From positions 99,986 through 163,985 of the forward strand of contig NZ_WHVW01000007.1 in NCBI RefSeq assembly GCF_009651005.1: 64,000 nt of DNA. Reading direction: 5' to 3'. The DNA is from Sporosarcina obsidiansis (lineage in GTDB: Bacteria > Bacillota > Bacilli > Bacillales_A > Planococcaceae). A program made the position numbers and the translations under genes. Positions 42,201-57,200 of this stretch are shown here, piece after piece (positions within the stretch are counted from its first letter, which is position 1; each line of letters starts with the position of its first letter). Under the pieces are notes generated by a model that ran no database searches, was not told where the DNA came from, and worked only from the letters and a program-made list of their open reading frames with translations.

Positions 42201-45200
42201 ACTCGATTTCTATATTGGCAATTGCTTTCAATAATTTTTCTTCGCGTGTGACGAAGTGAGACGCTGGAAAAACTGCTACGTGCTCTCGATCGCCGAGCAC
42301 TTCACCTGTTAATGCATCCACTTCACGTATGCGTTCGATTTCATCTCCAAAAAATTCAAGACGGATACAACGTTCATCTCTAGATACTGGGAAAACTTCC
42401 ACCACATCACCTCTTACACGGAAAGTACCGCGAGTAAAGTTGATGTCATTACGCTCATATTGAATATCGACAAGTTTACGTAACAAGTCATTGCGCGGTA
42501 TTTCCATACCTGTCCGCAATGATACGACCATTTCATTATATTCTTCAGGTGAACCGAGACCATAAATACACGATACGGACGCGACAATCAATACGTCGTT
42601 CCGTTCAAATAAGGAACTAGTCGCAGAGTGACGAAGTTTATCGATCTCATCATTGATAGATGAATCTTTTTCAATATACGTATCCGTTTGTGGTACATAC
42701 GCTTCCGGCTGATAAAAGTCATAGAAACTAACGAAATACTCGACCGCATTATCTGGAAAGAACTCTTTGAATTCACTATATAATTGGCCGGCCAATGTTT
42801 TATTATGAGCAATGACCAGTGTTGGTTTATTAATTTCTGTTAAGACGTTGGAAACGGTGAACGTTTTTCCTGTCCCTGTTGCTCCTAACAACGTTTGATG
42901 TTTTTTACCTTCTTTTAATCCACCTACAAGGCTCGCGATCGCTGTAGGCTGATCTCCTTGTGGGGTATATGGGGCTTGCAATTGAAATGTTTCATTCACA
43001 TGGTTCCACTCCTCTTCTCAAACACCTAGTCCTTCTATTTTACCACAGCCACTCTCTTTTCCAAAGAATTAACGAACGTACGTTTTAAAATAAGTATGTA
43101 TATCTCATATGTTACCCTATACGAACCTATAGAAACGTTCAGCGTAATAGAATTACTTGGCACCACTAATCCATGTATTTACAAAAAGAAAAACACTATA
43201 CAGAATAGATCTGCATAGTGTTTTCACGGTTATTTTGGTTCGTATTTATATCCTTGTTCTTGAGTGAACTCTGATAGTTGTTGAGTATATGTCTGGAATG
43301 CTTCTTCGTCATGGCGATCTAATGCGTCATCGATAAGGTTCATAATACGGGCTTTCGTTTGTTCCCAGTGAATATGTTGTAAAAATAGATCCCAATAAAT
43401 TTCATTCAGCAACTTTTCCGCCTGGAGAGAAGTGCTGTTGTTCCCTACGGCTTTTAAAAATTCAGCATATGAGTTGTTATTGTTCATCTCTCTCACCCCT
43501 GATACCTTTTAGTAATTATATATGCAATGAAACCCTTTTTGCAACTACAATACTAACTATTCGAACTTTTGAATGATTTCTATATAGTCAGTCAGATGTC
43601 TACTAGGTACATATATTCAGATATTTCAGTTCTATGGAAGTGATTTATAACAAATCGACTAAGATTGATTGCTGTTGCCCACTCAAAAAGGTTATTCGCC
43701 CATTTAAGATGTACATCTCATAGCTCCACTTCTTGTTCCTTAGTTAATCGAATCGTAGCCTCACCTACAATGATGGCAACTAGAGCAATCAGTACGGGTG
43801 TGAGGCTTACTCCGTACAATGGCAGTGCTGCTAGTAACAAAATAAATGCTTGCAGCAAGATGAGTCGTCTAACTAAGGCGCGGACGGCTTTGCTTTGGGA
43901 TTTTTCCTCTTCTTCAGGGAATAGCTGATCCATGGTGAACTCGAAACCACCTTCTAATGCTAAGATCAGCTGGACTGCTGTTGCGAATGCTAGTGCACCC
44001 ACGAAGATAAAAGATACGATCGGCAAAGGGATGAGCAATGCACCAAGGGCGGATATTACCGTCAGTCTGAGCCACAGCCAGAATGTATCATCCGTCCGGA
44101 TAAATGTCCTCCTTACAAGAAACGCTTGTACATCTCGTCGGTTAAATGTAGGTTGTTTCATTGCAAACTTCAGCCAATTTCGTTTGCTGACAGACCCGAC
44201 CAGATGAGGCACTTCTGTAAAGTAATTGGCAAATCGATAAAAACGCATCATCCGGTTCTGTTCCAACTCGATAAATTGTTCATACGGGAAAGGCTTTTGA
44301 CTTGCTTGTTTTTCCCACCATTTCGCATACATAATAGCTACTATAATCCCTAACAAAATAGCAATTGGACTCCAAATCAAACCAAACTGGATCGCTAAAA
44401 ATGCTAGTACGAACCGAATCAATCGATCTGGCCAGACAAATTCCTGACTGACCACTCGTACGCAGTATTCCGTACCTACGTATAGTGATTTTAGGGCGAT
44501 GATTAACAGTACGATCAATAGATAATCAATGCCCGTTCCAATTTCTGTCGCTTTCAATAGAGGTAACGCTATAACAACCGTAATAATTGGTAACGGAAGT
44601 TGTGAAAAAGTTGTCCAGGAAATTGCTCGTTTCATGTAACTTTCCAATTGATGCTCTAAAGGCAAGAAATACACTATGTCCGCAGGCTTCAACAAAGTCG
44701 TAGGACCAGAATTCATCAGAAGTAATGCGATGACGATGGACACGATAAGAGCAGAAGGGAAACTAACCGGCACTTCCTTCAGCCACTCGCTGTAAGCATA
44801 GCCGCCTGCCCCGATGGCGAACATGAATACAATAGCCAAATGTCCTGTAAATACATAACGCATATACTTTTGCAATTCATTCATGTAATGGAAAAATCGT
44901 TGTCCCCAAATATCACGCATGCTGTTCATGATCAGTTTCCTCAGTCATTGCAATATAAAGATCATCCAATGTTGCATTGGGGCGACCGAAAGCTTTACGC
45001 AAGTCATCCATTGTACCATTTGCACGGATACGACCTTCATGAAGCAAGATAATACGATCACAATATTTCTCTGCCGTTGCTAGAACGTGTGTGGACATCA
45101 AGATAGACGCACCGGCCTTCTTGCGCTCAATGATCTGATCTAACAGTGCACGAATTGCTAGTGGATCTAAACCGACAAATGGTTCATCAATGATATACAA

Positions 45201-48200
45201 TTTAGGTTCTACTAAAAATGCGCACATAATCATGACTTTTTGTCGCATCCCTTTTGAAAAGTGTGCGGGGAACCACTTTAGTCGTTTTTCCATTCTGAAT
45301 TCCTTCAATAACTGTTCTGTCCGTATTTCAAATTGCTGCTTGTCCAAACCATATGCCATCGCAGTCAACTCCAAATGTTCCTGCAAAGTCAGCTCTTCAT
45401 AAAGTACAGGAGTTTCAGGTATATAGCTGAATGACTGTCGATAATGTGCTTTATCACTAAATGTTGCACCGTCAATTGTAATCGTGCCTTGCAGAGGATT
45501 CATCACGCCAATAATATGTTTGATTGTAGTACTTTTGCCTGCGCCATTCAGTCCGATTAGTCCTACCAGTTCCCCTTCTTCAATTTTGAATGAGAGATCG
45601 TGCAAAACCGGCTTGCGCGTATAACCGCCTGTTACATGTTCGAGTTCTAGAATTGCCATCATCTTTCCTCCAATCTTCTCCTTCATTTTAACAAAGAACT
45701 TCTAAAATTGCCTTATCTGGATTCAGATAAGATCTCCGGTGGATGTTACGAATTTTGAATGAGTTACTTGTGCAAGCACAATTCAAAATCCGGACGCAAT
45801 TACGCCAAGGCGTAATTAATTTGACTTCGTTAACTATCAGAAAATATGCTACAATACATCCAAACATGAAAGGAAGTGTAGAAATGACCTCATGTATTTT
45901 CTGCAAAATTGTTGAAGGCACGATCCCTGGCGAAAAAATTTACGAGGACGAGCATGTCGTTGCATTTATGGATATTATGCCTGTCACAAAAGGCCATGTA
46001 CTTCTTATACCAAAAACGCACAGAGAAAACTTGTATGAACTGACTGAAGAAGAGGCTTCTCATTTATTTAAAGCAGCTCCTAAAATTGCCAATGCATTAA
46101 AGGAAGAATTCCAGCCTGTAGGGTTAAATCTCTTACAAAACAATGGATCTTTTGCGGGTCAATCCGTTTTTCATTTCCATATGCACTTTATTCCTCGTTA
46201 CGATAAATCAGATGGTTATCAGATGGAATGGAATCCAAAAGTGGAACAATTCCCAATGGAAGTCGTTTCTGAATTGGCTCAAAATATTAAACAAAAACTA
46301 GAATCATAAAATGTCCTCAAAAGCTTTTCTCTTCGAAAAGCTTTTGTTTGCATAATAATTATGAGATTTTATCTTGCCCATTAGTGGGTTGGCATGCTTT
46401 AATAAAATGACTATCATCAAAAAGGAGTGCTTTACACATGAAAGCGTCTACATTCTTTATTGGTTTGGCGGCTGGTGCTGTCACTTCTGCCATCACAGTG
46501 CTTTACTCTACGCCCAAACCTGGCAGTGAATTGCGGTCAAGCGTTAAATCTGCTTCACTTGAAATGAAAGATAAGTTAAAAGATGTCAAAGTCAAAGTGG
46601 CGGATCTAAAAGACTCTGTCACAAATTTAACAAAAGAAGCCAAAGAACTAGTTCCCGAGACTGTGGAAGAAATGAAAGATTCTGTAGCAGATTGGCAGCG
46701 ATCTACAGAGCACAATAAAAAGCGGTTAGAAAAAGAAATTTCTGCAATTCAAACTGCTCTGGATGATCTTGAAAAATCTCTTAGTAATCGATAATACGGT
46801 TATTGTACGCTCAAGAAGCATATAATTAGATATGTGTTAGTGTACATACATCCGATTTTTACTGGTAGACAGAATCGTCCGCCTCTGTTTCAGTTCCACA
46901 CTGGCTAGATTAACGTGTAAGAGAATGCTGCAGAATATACCCAGACTTGCGATCGTATTCTGCAAGCACTTACACCTAGTCTTAGTTTTTTTATTATTCC
47001 GTCTTTTTTATTTGTTGCTTTTTTGGTATAATAAATAAAAAGACTGACAGAAAGCGGGTGCCCCGATGGCAGAGCAAAGTATTTCACGGAAAGAAGCTAT
47101 GATCTTTAATCAACGCGTTGCCCAAATGTCCAAAGCATTATGGAAAGCTGTTGAGAAAGATTGGCAACAATGGATCAAACCTTATGATCTGAATATTAAT
47201 GAACACCATATTTTATGGATTGCCTTCCACCTAGAAGGCGCCACTATTTCCGATATAGCTAAATTCGGCGTCATGCATGTATCTACGGCTTTTAACTTTT
47301 CAAAAAAACTAGAACAGCGGGAACTACTTTACTTTTCCAAAAAAAATGACGACCGACGCAATACATATGTGACTGTGACAGATGAAGGCAAAAAACTACT
47401 GATTGAAATGAACGCGAACTACCATAATGAAGAATACGGAATACTTCAGGGCTCCCTACCTATTAGAGAACTCTACGGAAAATTCCCTGAATTTCTCGAA
47501 GTAATGTCTGTGCTACGCAATATTTACGGTGATGACTTCATGGATATTTTCGAGCGAGGATTCCAGAATATTGAGAAGACCTATGAAGATCAGGAAGATT
47601 ATCTGCAAAAGGCAGAAGTAGAAACATAAGAATAGTCAACAAGTAATTCGGTTTTTTCCTTTTGCTCTCATATTCTGCTATGATAGTACAGACGCATTAA
47701 AGAGGAGGTCTAAAATGGTTCTCACCATCACCATTCTATTTTCATTGTTTTACTTATATCAAATTAATAAAATGACATTTGCTCTTTGTCAATCTAGAGA
47801 GATTCCAGATGAGAAGCAGCCGAAAATCTATCGGACTGTGAATATTCTTATCACGATCCTCATTTTGTCTTTATACGTGGAAGTTTTCTTTAATGTTTAA
47901 ACAAGATATGTAAACCCACCCCATTAAGGGGTAGGGCTTTTTTTTAGCACAAGTAAGCTGCACCAACAATAATCAACAAGATGAACAAAACAACTATTAA
48001 AGCAAAGCCAGATGCACCTGCTCCGCCAGAACTATAACCGCTCATGAAGGCACCCCCTTTCACACTGTATCTTATGCGTAGAAAGAAAAAAGCGGTTGGG
48101 CACTTCACTTTCTTCCGTAAGAGTTACACTCTTGCGGAATAGATGAACAAAGGCAAAATTCTCTGCATCGTGTAGTCCTCCATTATACCGAGGCGTTATT

Positions 48201-51200
48201 GATGAAGTGGGAACCTTTTTGATTTTCAAACGTTTTATGATATAGTGTTAACTTGTAACGATATCAGATTAGGGGAGTTATTTAATGAAAAAGAAAATTT
48301 TAGCCTTTACACTAGCGGCATCTGTCGCAGCTCTTTCTGCTTGCTCTGGCGGTGGAGATAACGAAGTCGTCATGACATCCAAAGCAGGAGATGTGACGAA
48401 AGAGGAATTCTATAAAGAGATGAAAGATTCTGTTGGTGAACAAGCCCTTCAGATGATTGTCCTCGAAAAAGTTCTTGAAGATAAGTATAAGGTAGACGAG
48501 AAAAAAGTGGACGCAGAGTTTGACAAGAACAAAGAACAACTTGGCGAAAACTTTGAAGCTTTCTTGGCACAACAAGGACAGACACCTGAAAGCTTTAAGA
48601 AAATGATTCGTCTGAACATGTTGCAAGAAGCAGCACTAACTGACGGAGTTAAAGTAACAGATGAAGAGTTGAATAAACGTATTGAAGAAACTCAATCAGA
48701 AATTAACGCTCGTCACATTCTAGTTGCTGATGAAGAAACAGCAAAAGAAGTGAAAGAGAAACTGGATAAAGGAGAAGATTTTGCGAAAGTTGCGAAAGAA
48801 TACTCCACAGACCCAGGTTCTAAAGATAAAGGCGGCGATCTGGACTGGTTTGGTTATGGCGTAATGGTTCCTGAATTCTGGAGCGCAGCTTATGATTTAG
48901 AGCCAGGAACAATTAGTGAACCTGTTCAATCTGATCACGGTTTCCACATTATTGAAGTAAAAGAGAAGCGTCAAAAAGAAGACAAAAAGATCACAGATGA
49001 AGAGAAAGATGAAATGCGTCAAGAACTCTTAATGGAAAAATCTGATGAAAATGAATTATTGTCAAAAGTAGCCAAGTTGGTGAAAGAAGCAGATGTTAAG
49101 ATTAAAGACAAAGATCTAAAATCTGCTCTCGACTTGTTCAAAATGGAGGATCAGCCAGCTGCTGACGAAACTCCTGACGTAGAAGTAGAGCAAGACGATA
49201 AAGAAACAGAAAAAGAAGAAAGTAAATAAGAAAAAATCTCCCACGGCTGTGGGAGATTTTTTTAACTTCATTACTAATTGTTACTTCTTGTTCACTCAAA
49301 TGTTGGTTTATAAAACGAGCGATTGTCCAATGGAAATACACGCTCTGAAAACTCACCGGGTGTCGTCTTAGACATGACGCGGTTCAGCATGTTCATTTTT
49401 GCATCAATATTATCTATATAATGAAGAATTTCTGCTTCCTTCAGCATTGGTCGTTTCGGGCTACCCCACTCTTCCTTCCCATGATGTGACAACACCATAT
49501 GTTGAAGTAGCATGATTTCCTCGCCTTCTAACTCGAGTTCCTCTGCAGCCTTGGAAATTTCATTCACCATGATCGTGATATGTCCGAGAAGATTCCCTTC
49601 AATCGTGTACTGTGTGCCGACTGGACCGGATAGTTCAATGACTTTCCCTACGTCATGCAAAATAATACCCGCATACAGTAAGTCTTTATTCAAGGTTGGA
49701 TACAACTCGGCGATAGCCTTTCCAAGCTTGAGCATCGATACTACATGGTCTAGCAAACCTGTTACATAGTCATGATGGTTTCTCGTAGCAGCAGGATACA
49801 ACATAAAATCTTGCTGGTGCTTTTTCAATAAGTGGCGAGTAATCCGCTGAATATGTGGATTTTTCATTTCAAAGAAATATTGCATTAATTCTTCAAATAA
49901 CACTTCTTTACTTTTTTCGGCGGATGGAACCAAATCTGCAATCGTAACTCCTTCATCTTCCTTAATCGGACGGATCGCTTTAATACGCAATTGATTTTTA
50001 CCACGATATTCATGTACTTCTCCGCCTACTTTTACGATAGTGGCAGCTTGATACATACGTGCTTGTTCCTCGCCCGTATCCCACAATTTCGCTTCGAGAT
50101 CACCGCTTTTATCTTGAAGAATCAATGTCATGAAAGGACTGCCCTGTTGTGTAACGCCTTTAGTCGCTTGTTTAATCAACAAATATAGATCAACAGGCTC
50201 TCCAACTTCGTGTTCCATTAGTTTTTTCATTACTGGATCTCTCCTTTTACTCTAGTACCAATCTCGACTTTATGTAATTTACTTGACCATTTCGTTTCCA
50301 TTTCTGCATGGCAAGTAAAATATAAAAATTGATGAGATGGCTGTAACTCTTTAATTATTTCTATCATACGCGAAAGTCTTTCATTATCAAAGTGAACAAT
50401 TGGATCATCCATGATAATTGGAAACGGCGCACGGTCCAAGAGAGCGGAAGCAAGTGCTAGGCGTAATGAAAGGTAAGCCTGCTCTTTTGTTGCCTGACTT
50501 AGTTCATTTATCGTAAATTGTTGACCATCGCGGGTTACTGCCTGAAAATACCCTTCCGATGTTAGACCTAATGTACGGTAACGATTCCCAGTTAAGCGGT
50601 TAAACCATTCATTCGCCTTGTCCAGAACAGCAGGCAATTGATGCTCTCTCCACTCACTCATCGTCTGACGGATTGCTACTGACACTGCTTTTCGGGCCAT
50701 CCATTGCTTCGCGAGTTCTTCAAGTTCAGCTTTTCGAACTTCAAATAATTGCTGAAGTTCACTGTATGTCTTACTTGTTTTAAGTTGCGATAGCTCATGA
50801 GTCACTCGCACTTGCTCGTCTACCCGTTCAGTTACTTCTTTACGAAGAACTTGCAGACGATCTGCTATTTTCTTTCGGCTACGTTCAAGTTCTGGCAAGG
50901 TCCAGTCAGTTGTTAATGGTTCTTTTGTATATAGGGAGAGTTGCGAGTTAACTTCCGTCAACTGCCTTTTTACCAGTTGGGCATCTTGGTCATTTTGATA
51001 AGCAATATAAAACTGTTCTTTCTCCGACACTCCCGTTTGCTCGAATAACTCTTGGATTTCATTTTTCACAGAATTCAGTAACAACTCCGTTTCCTGCAAC
51101 TGATTATCGAGCGCTTCTAGCGTCTGCTCCCTACTACGAGCTGTAGCATGCAGTTCTTTTTGAGTCATCAGTTCTCTTCGCAATTGGTCATGTACCACGT

Positions 51201-54200
51201 CTTCGGTTACCGGCCCGAGTATGGCTTCCACAGCCTCCAATCGTTCTTGCAGTTGCTGTCTCCCTAACTGCAAACGTTGCTGCCATATTTGTTGCTCTGC
51301 TGTCACGTCTTGTAATTCACGCAGTAGACGGAAACTCTCTTTTACATTGAATGTCATATCGATTGGATCTTCTTGCACAAATTTCTGCAATGCATTAACG
51401 GCTTGCTTCTTTTGACTGTGCACTTGTTCCATCTCAGCCGCAAGCTTCTGAAGTTTACGGTCAAGTCTCCCAATTTCCTCGAATAACTGTTGCCGATCCC
51501 TTTGCAGTTTTTCATATCGCTCAGCCAAACTATCAAGTTCGCTAGCTACTGATTCATTTTCTCGAATGAACGCCCGCTGTTCTTCCAATGAATGAGGCTG
51601 CTGTTTCCAAATCCAAATTCCAGTAGCCAAACTGAGGAAGCCAATAAGCACAAACAACCACTGCTGTTGCAACATACTATATGCACCGATAGCAAGACCG
51701 ATGACGATGAATAACAGTGGGATCAGGCGGTTAGATAATTGTTGCTTGTCAGAAACAGATACGATGGCTTTAGCCTCTGCAACTCTACGTTTCAACTGTG
51801 GCCATTGTTGCAGTTTCGTTAGCTCCTGCTCTGTAACCTCCTGCCGATCAAGTTCCTCTTTTCGCCTCTCTGCTTCCTGACGATCGTTTTCCACTTCTGC
51901 AATCAGCCGACTCAGCGCATGCAGTTGCTGTTCAGCATCAGAGTGCTCAAGCAATAGCGGTTCTAGCTGACGTTCTCTTTGTATGGAGATATCCATTTTC
52001 TCCACTGCTACCATCTGTTCATCTGTGAGTCCAAGGCGATGTTTGAGTTGCACCTTTTTCGTATCAAGCAGTTTGATTTCCTGTTCTGCCGAGAGTATAT
52101 CTGTACGTAACCGATGCCATTCTGCTTCCTGAGCTACCCAGCGTTCCAACTGCTGTCGTTCGCTGTCTGGTCGCAATTCAACTATTTCAGCTTTCCATTG
52201 TTGCTGTTCATTTACTAAACGTGTTTTTTTAATTTCTAGTTCAGCCAGTTTACTAGCCAACTCTTCATAGCGTCGGATTCCATCTACAGGGAAATTGTCA
52301 TTCGAAAATTGTGCAAGCTGCTCCATTAATTGTCGTTGCTGTTGTTGCAGCGGTACAACCTGCATGGCAATCATCTGTTTTTCAGCTTGATCATGTAACT
52401 TCTGTTCTTCCCTTCGCAGTGCCTGTACTTGCTCGTCCAATTGGCGCTGTTGTTCTGATAGTGAATCGAATGTCGCAAGCTTTTGCTGTTCTTGTTGCAT
52501 TGCTTGTTCAAGTTCCTTTATCTCTGCCAGTTTTTGATTCATAAGAGGTATTCTTCCCGTTTTTTTAAATAAGCTAGCTGCCTCTTTTTCCATTCTTTTT
52601 TCCACTTTCCACAATACATCGAGGCCCGTAGTTCCAGACGCTAGCAATGTGCGACTCAGTTCATCTTCATCCATCTTCTCGAGCCCTTGCAACTGAAACA
52701 GCGAGAAAGAAAAAATCGCTTCAAATGCACGACGATCATATCCTCTCAGCAATCGGTTCAACTCTTCTTCCCCTGCCGAGCGTCCATCATCAAAGCGAAT
52801 GCTCACATCTCCCGATGACCTTCCCCGTATACGTTCGATCATCCAATCTCCAAATTCTTCATCTTCTATATGGAGACAACCACCATATTTCACACCTGTT
52901 TTCGGTTCATAACGGAGCTCTTGCTGATTCTTTTGTGGAAATCCAAATAAAATATGTAGAATTGCTTGCTGAATAGTTGTTTTGCCTGCTTCATTCGGTC
53001 CATAAAGAAGATTCATACCCTCGTGTAATTCAATTTCTATATTTTCATGCTGACCAAACCCATACAAGACGATCTTTCGGATGTTCAATTGATCATCCCT
53101 CCTTCAGCAGTTCATTCGCCAGTAAAGCGGCAGCCTTCACTTTCAATTGTTCTGTTTCACTCGGGGTCAAGCGTTCTAAATAACGTCCAGCGCGATGGCT
53201 ATAAACTTCTTTCACAAGATCGTCCCAGTCATTCTGATCCCAACATTCCAACGTATATTCCACCGGTTCCAACAATGTTTTCGACAACTCCATATTTGAC
53301 GTTCCTGGCCATTCAATTGACGCAATCCACACAAATGGATCCAAACCAGAATATTGTTCTCTCAATATATCAATCCATTCTGATTCAGATGACACATGTA
53401 GTAAATCGGCAGTTAATCCTTCTGTATGTTCCATCACTAATTCAACGACCATACTTCCCATTTCGGTTGCTAGTGTATCGATTGCTTCCTGGCATACCGT
53501 AACCCAATCATCTGCATATTCCACACCTTCACAGGAAACAGTCAAAGTGGTGAACACAATGTTAGAAGTTCGGACAAATTTTAAAGACGCATCTTCACCG
53601 GATAATGATACGTCATAAAATCCTTTTACACCTTGCTCATTACGATGTCGTCCTTGTATGTTTCCGGGATAAACAATCAGAGGCTCTTCCGCTAACTGCT
53701 GACGCTTATGTATATGACCTAGCGCCCAGTAGTGATAATTTTTATCTTGCAGTTCTCTCACTGTAAATGGCGCGTATACTGCGTGAGCGGAATCTCCTGC
53801 CACACTGCCATGCAACAAACCGATATGATAGCCGTCTTGGCCTGCTACCGGATAATCTGCTATCATCGACTCACGCACATGGCGCTGAGGATAGCTGAAG
53901 CCATACAGAGAAACCATCTCGCCTCTCACTATCAATTGCTTTTGTTCCACTTCTTCCGAAAACACGTGCACATTACCAGGTAAAGAAACTCTCGTCCAAT
54001 TGCCAGCCAAATGATCGTGATTACCGTATGACAGAAATACAGGAATTTCTGCCTTTTCTAATTGCTGCATTCCTTGCTGAAAACGGATTTGTGCACGTAA
54101 ACTGCGATCTTCTCCATCATACAGATCACCAACCATGACGACGAAATCCGGCCGTTCTTTTACCGCATACGTCACGAATCGTTCAAAAGCCACGAAGGTC

Positions 54201-57200
54201 GATTGCTGCAATCTGGCCAATTCATCTGGTCCTGCCGATGCCATCCCTTTAAATGGACTATCTAAATGCAAATCAGCTATATGTAAAAAACGAATTGTCT
54301 CCATATGTACACCTCTCCCTCGAATACTCGTTCTCTATTTTACCATAATTATTCATCTGCTGGATAGCGCATAAAAGCCCGGCATCCAATTAAGATGCCT
54401 GGCTTTGTCTGTTCTATTCTTTTCCTAATTGAATCGCTTTCTTCAAGTCTTTCAATGAACGTGACGGACCGTACATCAATACACCGCCACGATATACTTT
54501 CGCTCCAAACCAGCCAAGTACAATAATGGTCACAATCATGATAGCAATCGACAGTAAAGGCTCCCATAACGGTAAATCCAACATGCCTACACGCAAAAAC
54601 ATGACGAGAGGTGCAAAGAACGGTATGAAGGAAGCAATCTTCAAATAGCCAAGCTCTGGATTACCAAGACCTGATGCCGCAATAATAAACGCTGCCACCA
54701 CGAGCAATGACATCGGCATGATCATTTGCTGAACGTCTTCTGTTCGGCTGACAAGCGAGCCGAGCAATGCTGCAAGCGTTGCATATAAAAAGTAGCCTAA
54801 CAAGAAGAAGATAATCGCATAGACTAACGTACTGATCTGTAAATCTTTCAAACTAAAAAAAGCAGACAAATCGTTTTCTTCTCCCATTGAAGATATTTGA
54901 TAGGCAATGAATCCTGCGACTCCATAGATGAGAATCTGCACAATTCCTAAAGAGCCAATCCCGATCACCTTTGCAAACATGTGCTTCACTGGTGATACAC
55001 TCGAAATTAAGATTTCCATTACACGCGAAGACTTCTCCGTCGCCACTTCCGTTGCAATCATTGATGAGTAGATGATGACAGCAAAATAAATAACGAACAT
55101 CAGCACATAGACCAATACACGTGCTTGATTCAACTCATCCTCCGATTTAGCGGAGGGTGAAATATTTTGCTTTTCAAACTGGATGGGGGCAAATAAAGTC
55201 GCTACTTGTTCACCAGACAGTGATAATTCTTCCGCCTTTAGCTCTGTCTGGATAGCCTGCAGAGCGTCGTGCAAAGTAGAAGGCAAGTAGGAATCCACCA
55301 AGCTTCCTGTCGTATAGCTCGCTTGAATGGTTTGAGAAGCGTCCAAATCCAACTCAATGAATGATTCAATCTCTTCATCCTTCACTTGCTGTTGCAACTG
55401 TTTTTTAGATTCTTCTGCAAGTTCTACAGTGATCGATTCTTCACTGCGCTGTAGTTGCCCTTGTAAACGTTTCAGCAACACACCACTTTGATCTAGTACA
55501 GGTATCGCTTTTTCCTCATCATTCCCTATAAATTTATCAGCTACATTAAAGAGACTGGGTAAATTTGCAAAGAGAAAAATTCCTGCTACCATAATGAGCG
55601 TCGTAATGAAGAACGATTTTGTTTTCGCCTTGGTCACAAAACTCTGTTTGAAAATAATCCAAAATTCACGCATGCTCTTCCCCCACTTTCGCAATGAAGA
55701 TATCTTGCAAAGAAGGTTCTTCTATTTCAAAATGACGAATCGGTCCTTTTTGTAATGCTGCCTCCAATAGTTTATGCGCTACGTTTTCATCCGTCACCTG
55801 GAATACCGCTCCTTCCAATGAGTGATGTGACGTGGTGACGCCTTCTACTGAATCTAATCCTTCTAATGAAAAGTCTGAACGTATTCTCACATTCTGTTTA
55901 CCAAATGAACGTTTTACATCACGTAAATTCCCACTGACAAGCTGTTGCCCATGATGGATAATACTTAGTTGCTCACATAGCTCCTCCACATGGTCCATTC
56001 GATGACTGGAAAATAAAATAGTCGCCCCATTGTTCCGGAAGTCCACGATCGCTTTTTTCAGCATTTCTACATTTACCGGGTCTAGCCCAGAAAATGGTTC
56101 ATCCAGAATCAACAACTTCGGGTCATGCATCAATGAGGCGATCACTTGGATTTTCTGCTGATTCCCTTTCGATAATTCTTCTACCTTTTTATTCGAATAA
56201 TGCGGGACTTCAAAACGTTCCAACCATTGAAGGGCTGCGTTTTTCGCATCAAATTTAGTCATTCCACGCAACTGACCTAGAAACATCAATTGCTCTTGCA
56301 CCTTCATCTTCGGATATAAACCTCGTTCTTCCGGCAAATAGCCGATTTGGGGGCTTGTCGCGTACGATATCGTTCGACCATCCCAAGTAATTGATCCTTC
56401 TGTTGGGTTCAGCAATCCAAGAATCATTCGGAAAGTGGTCGTCTTGCCCGCACCATTTGCCCCTAGAAACCCGTACATCGTCCCTTCTTCTACTGTTAAC
56501 GATAATTGGTCTACAGCAGTAAATTCACCAAATCGTTTCGTTACCTGCTCTACCTGTAATGCCATCCTTACAGTCTCCTTTCTTTCTCACTATCTAGATC
56601 TACGTTTCAGTTAGTAAATTGATTCATTACTCTCTCTTTTCTAGTACTAGACTTGCAATTCCATAAGATAGCAACATGATTGCATAAACTGTTGCCAGTA
56701 AAACAAAAGCTAGCTCTGTTCCTTCATATAACAATGCACCAAGCCACATTAACGCCAATACGATTACTGTGATCCCCCATGAAATCGTTCTTGCTTTAGC
56801 ATGTATTTTTTCATATCGTTCATCAAAGCGGCGTTCTTTTTTTCCTTTTCTACGTAGGTACAACGCAATCACTAACACCGTCCCAAATCCAACAAAAAAA
56901 CCTGAGAGACCCGATAAAGATGGCAACATACTAATTCCTCCTTCAAATCAATGTTGATTGTTTGCTATAGTTGCGCCAACAATGTAAGACGTCATGTGAA
57001 TGACCCAAATGGCGGTAAAAATAAAGAAGGCGATCCCTGGCCCTTCCATCAGCATAACGGCCATCCACCCTATCAAAATAGCAATCGTTGTAGCAACCCA
57101 AGAATACGAACGTGCTTGGCGATGTATATTTTTATATCTTTCATCAAAGCGACGTTGTTTTTTTCCTACTTTCCAATTGATGTACCAAATAATTCCTGCA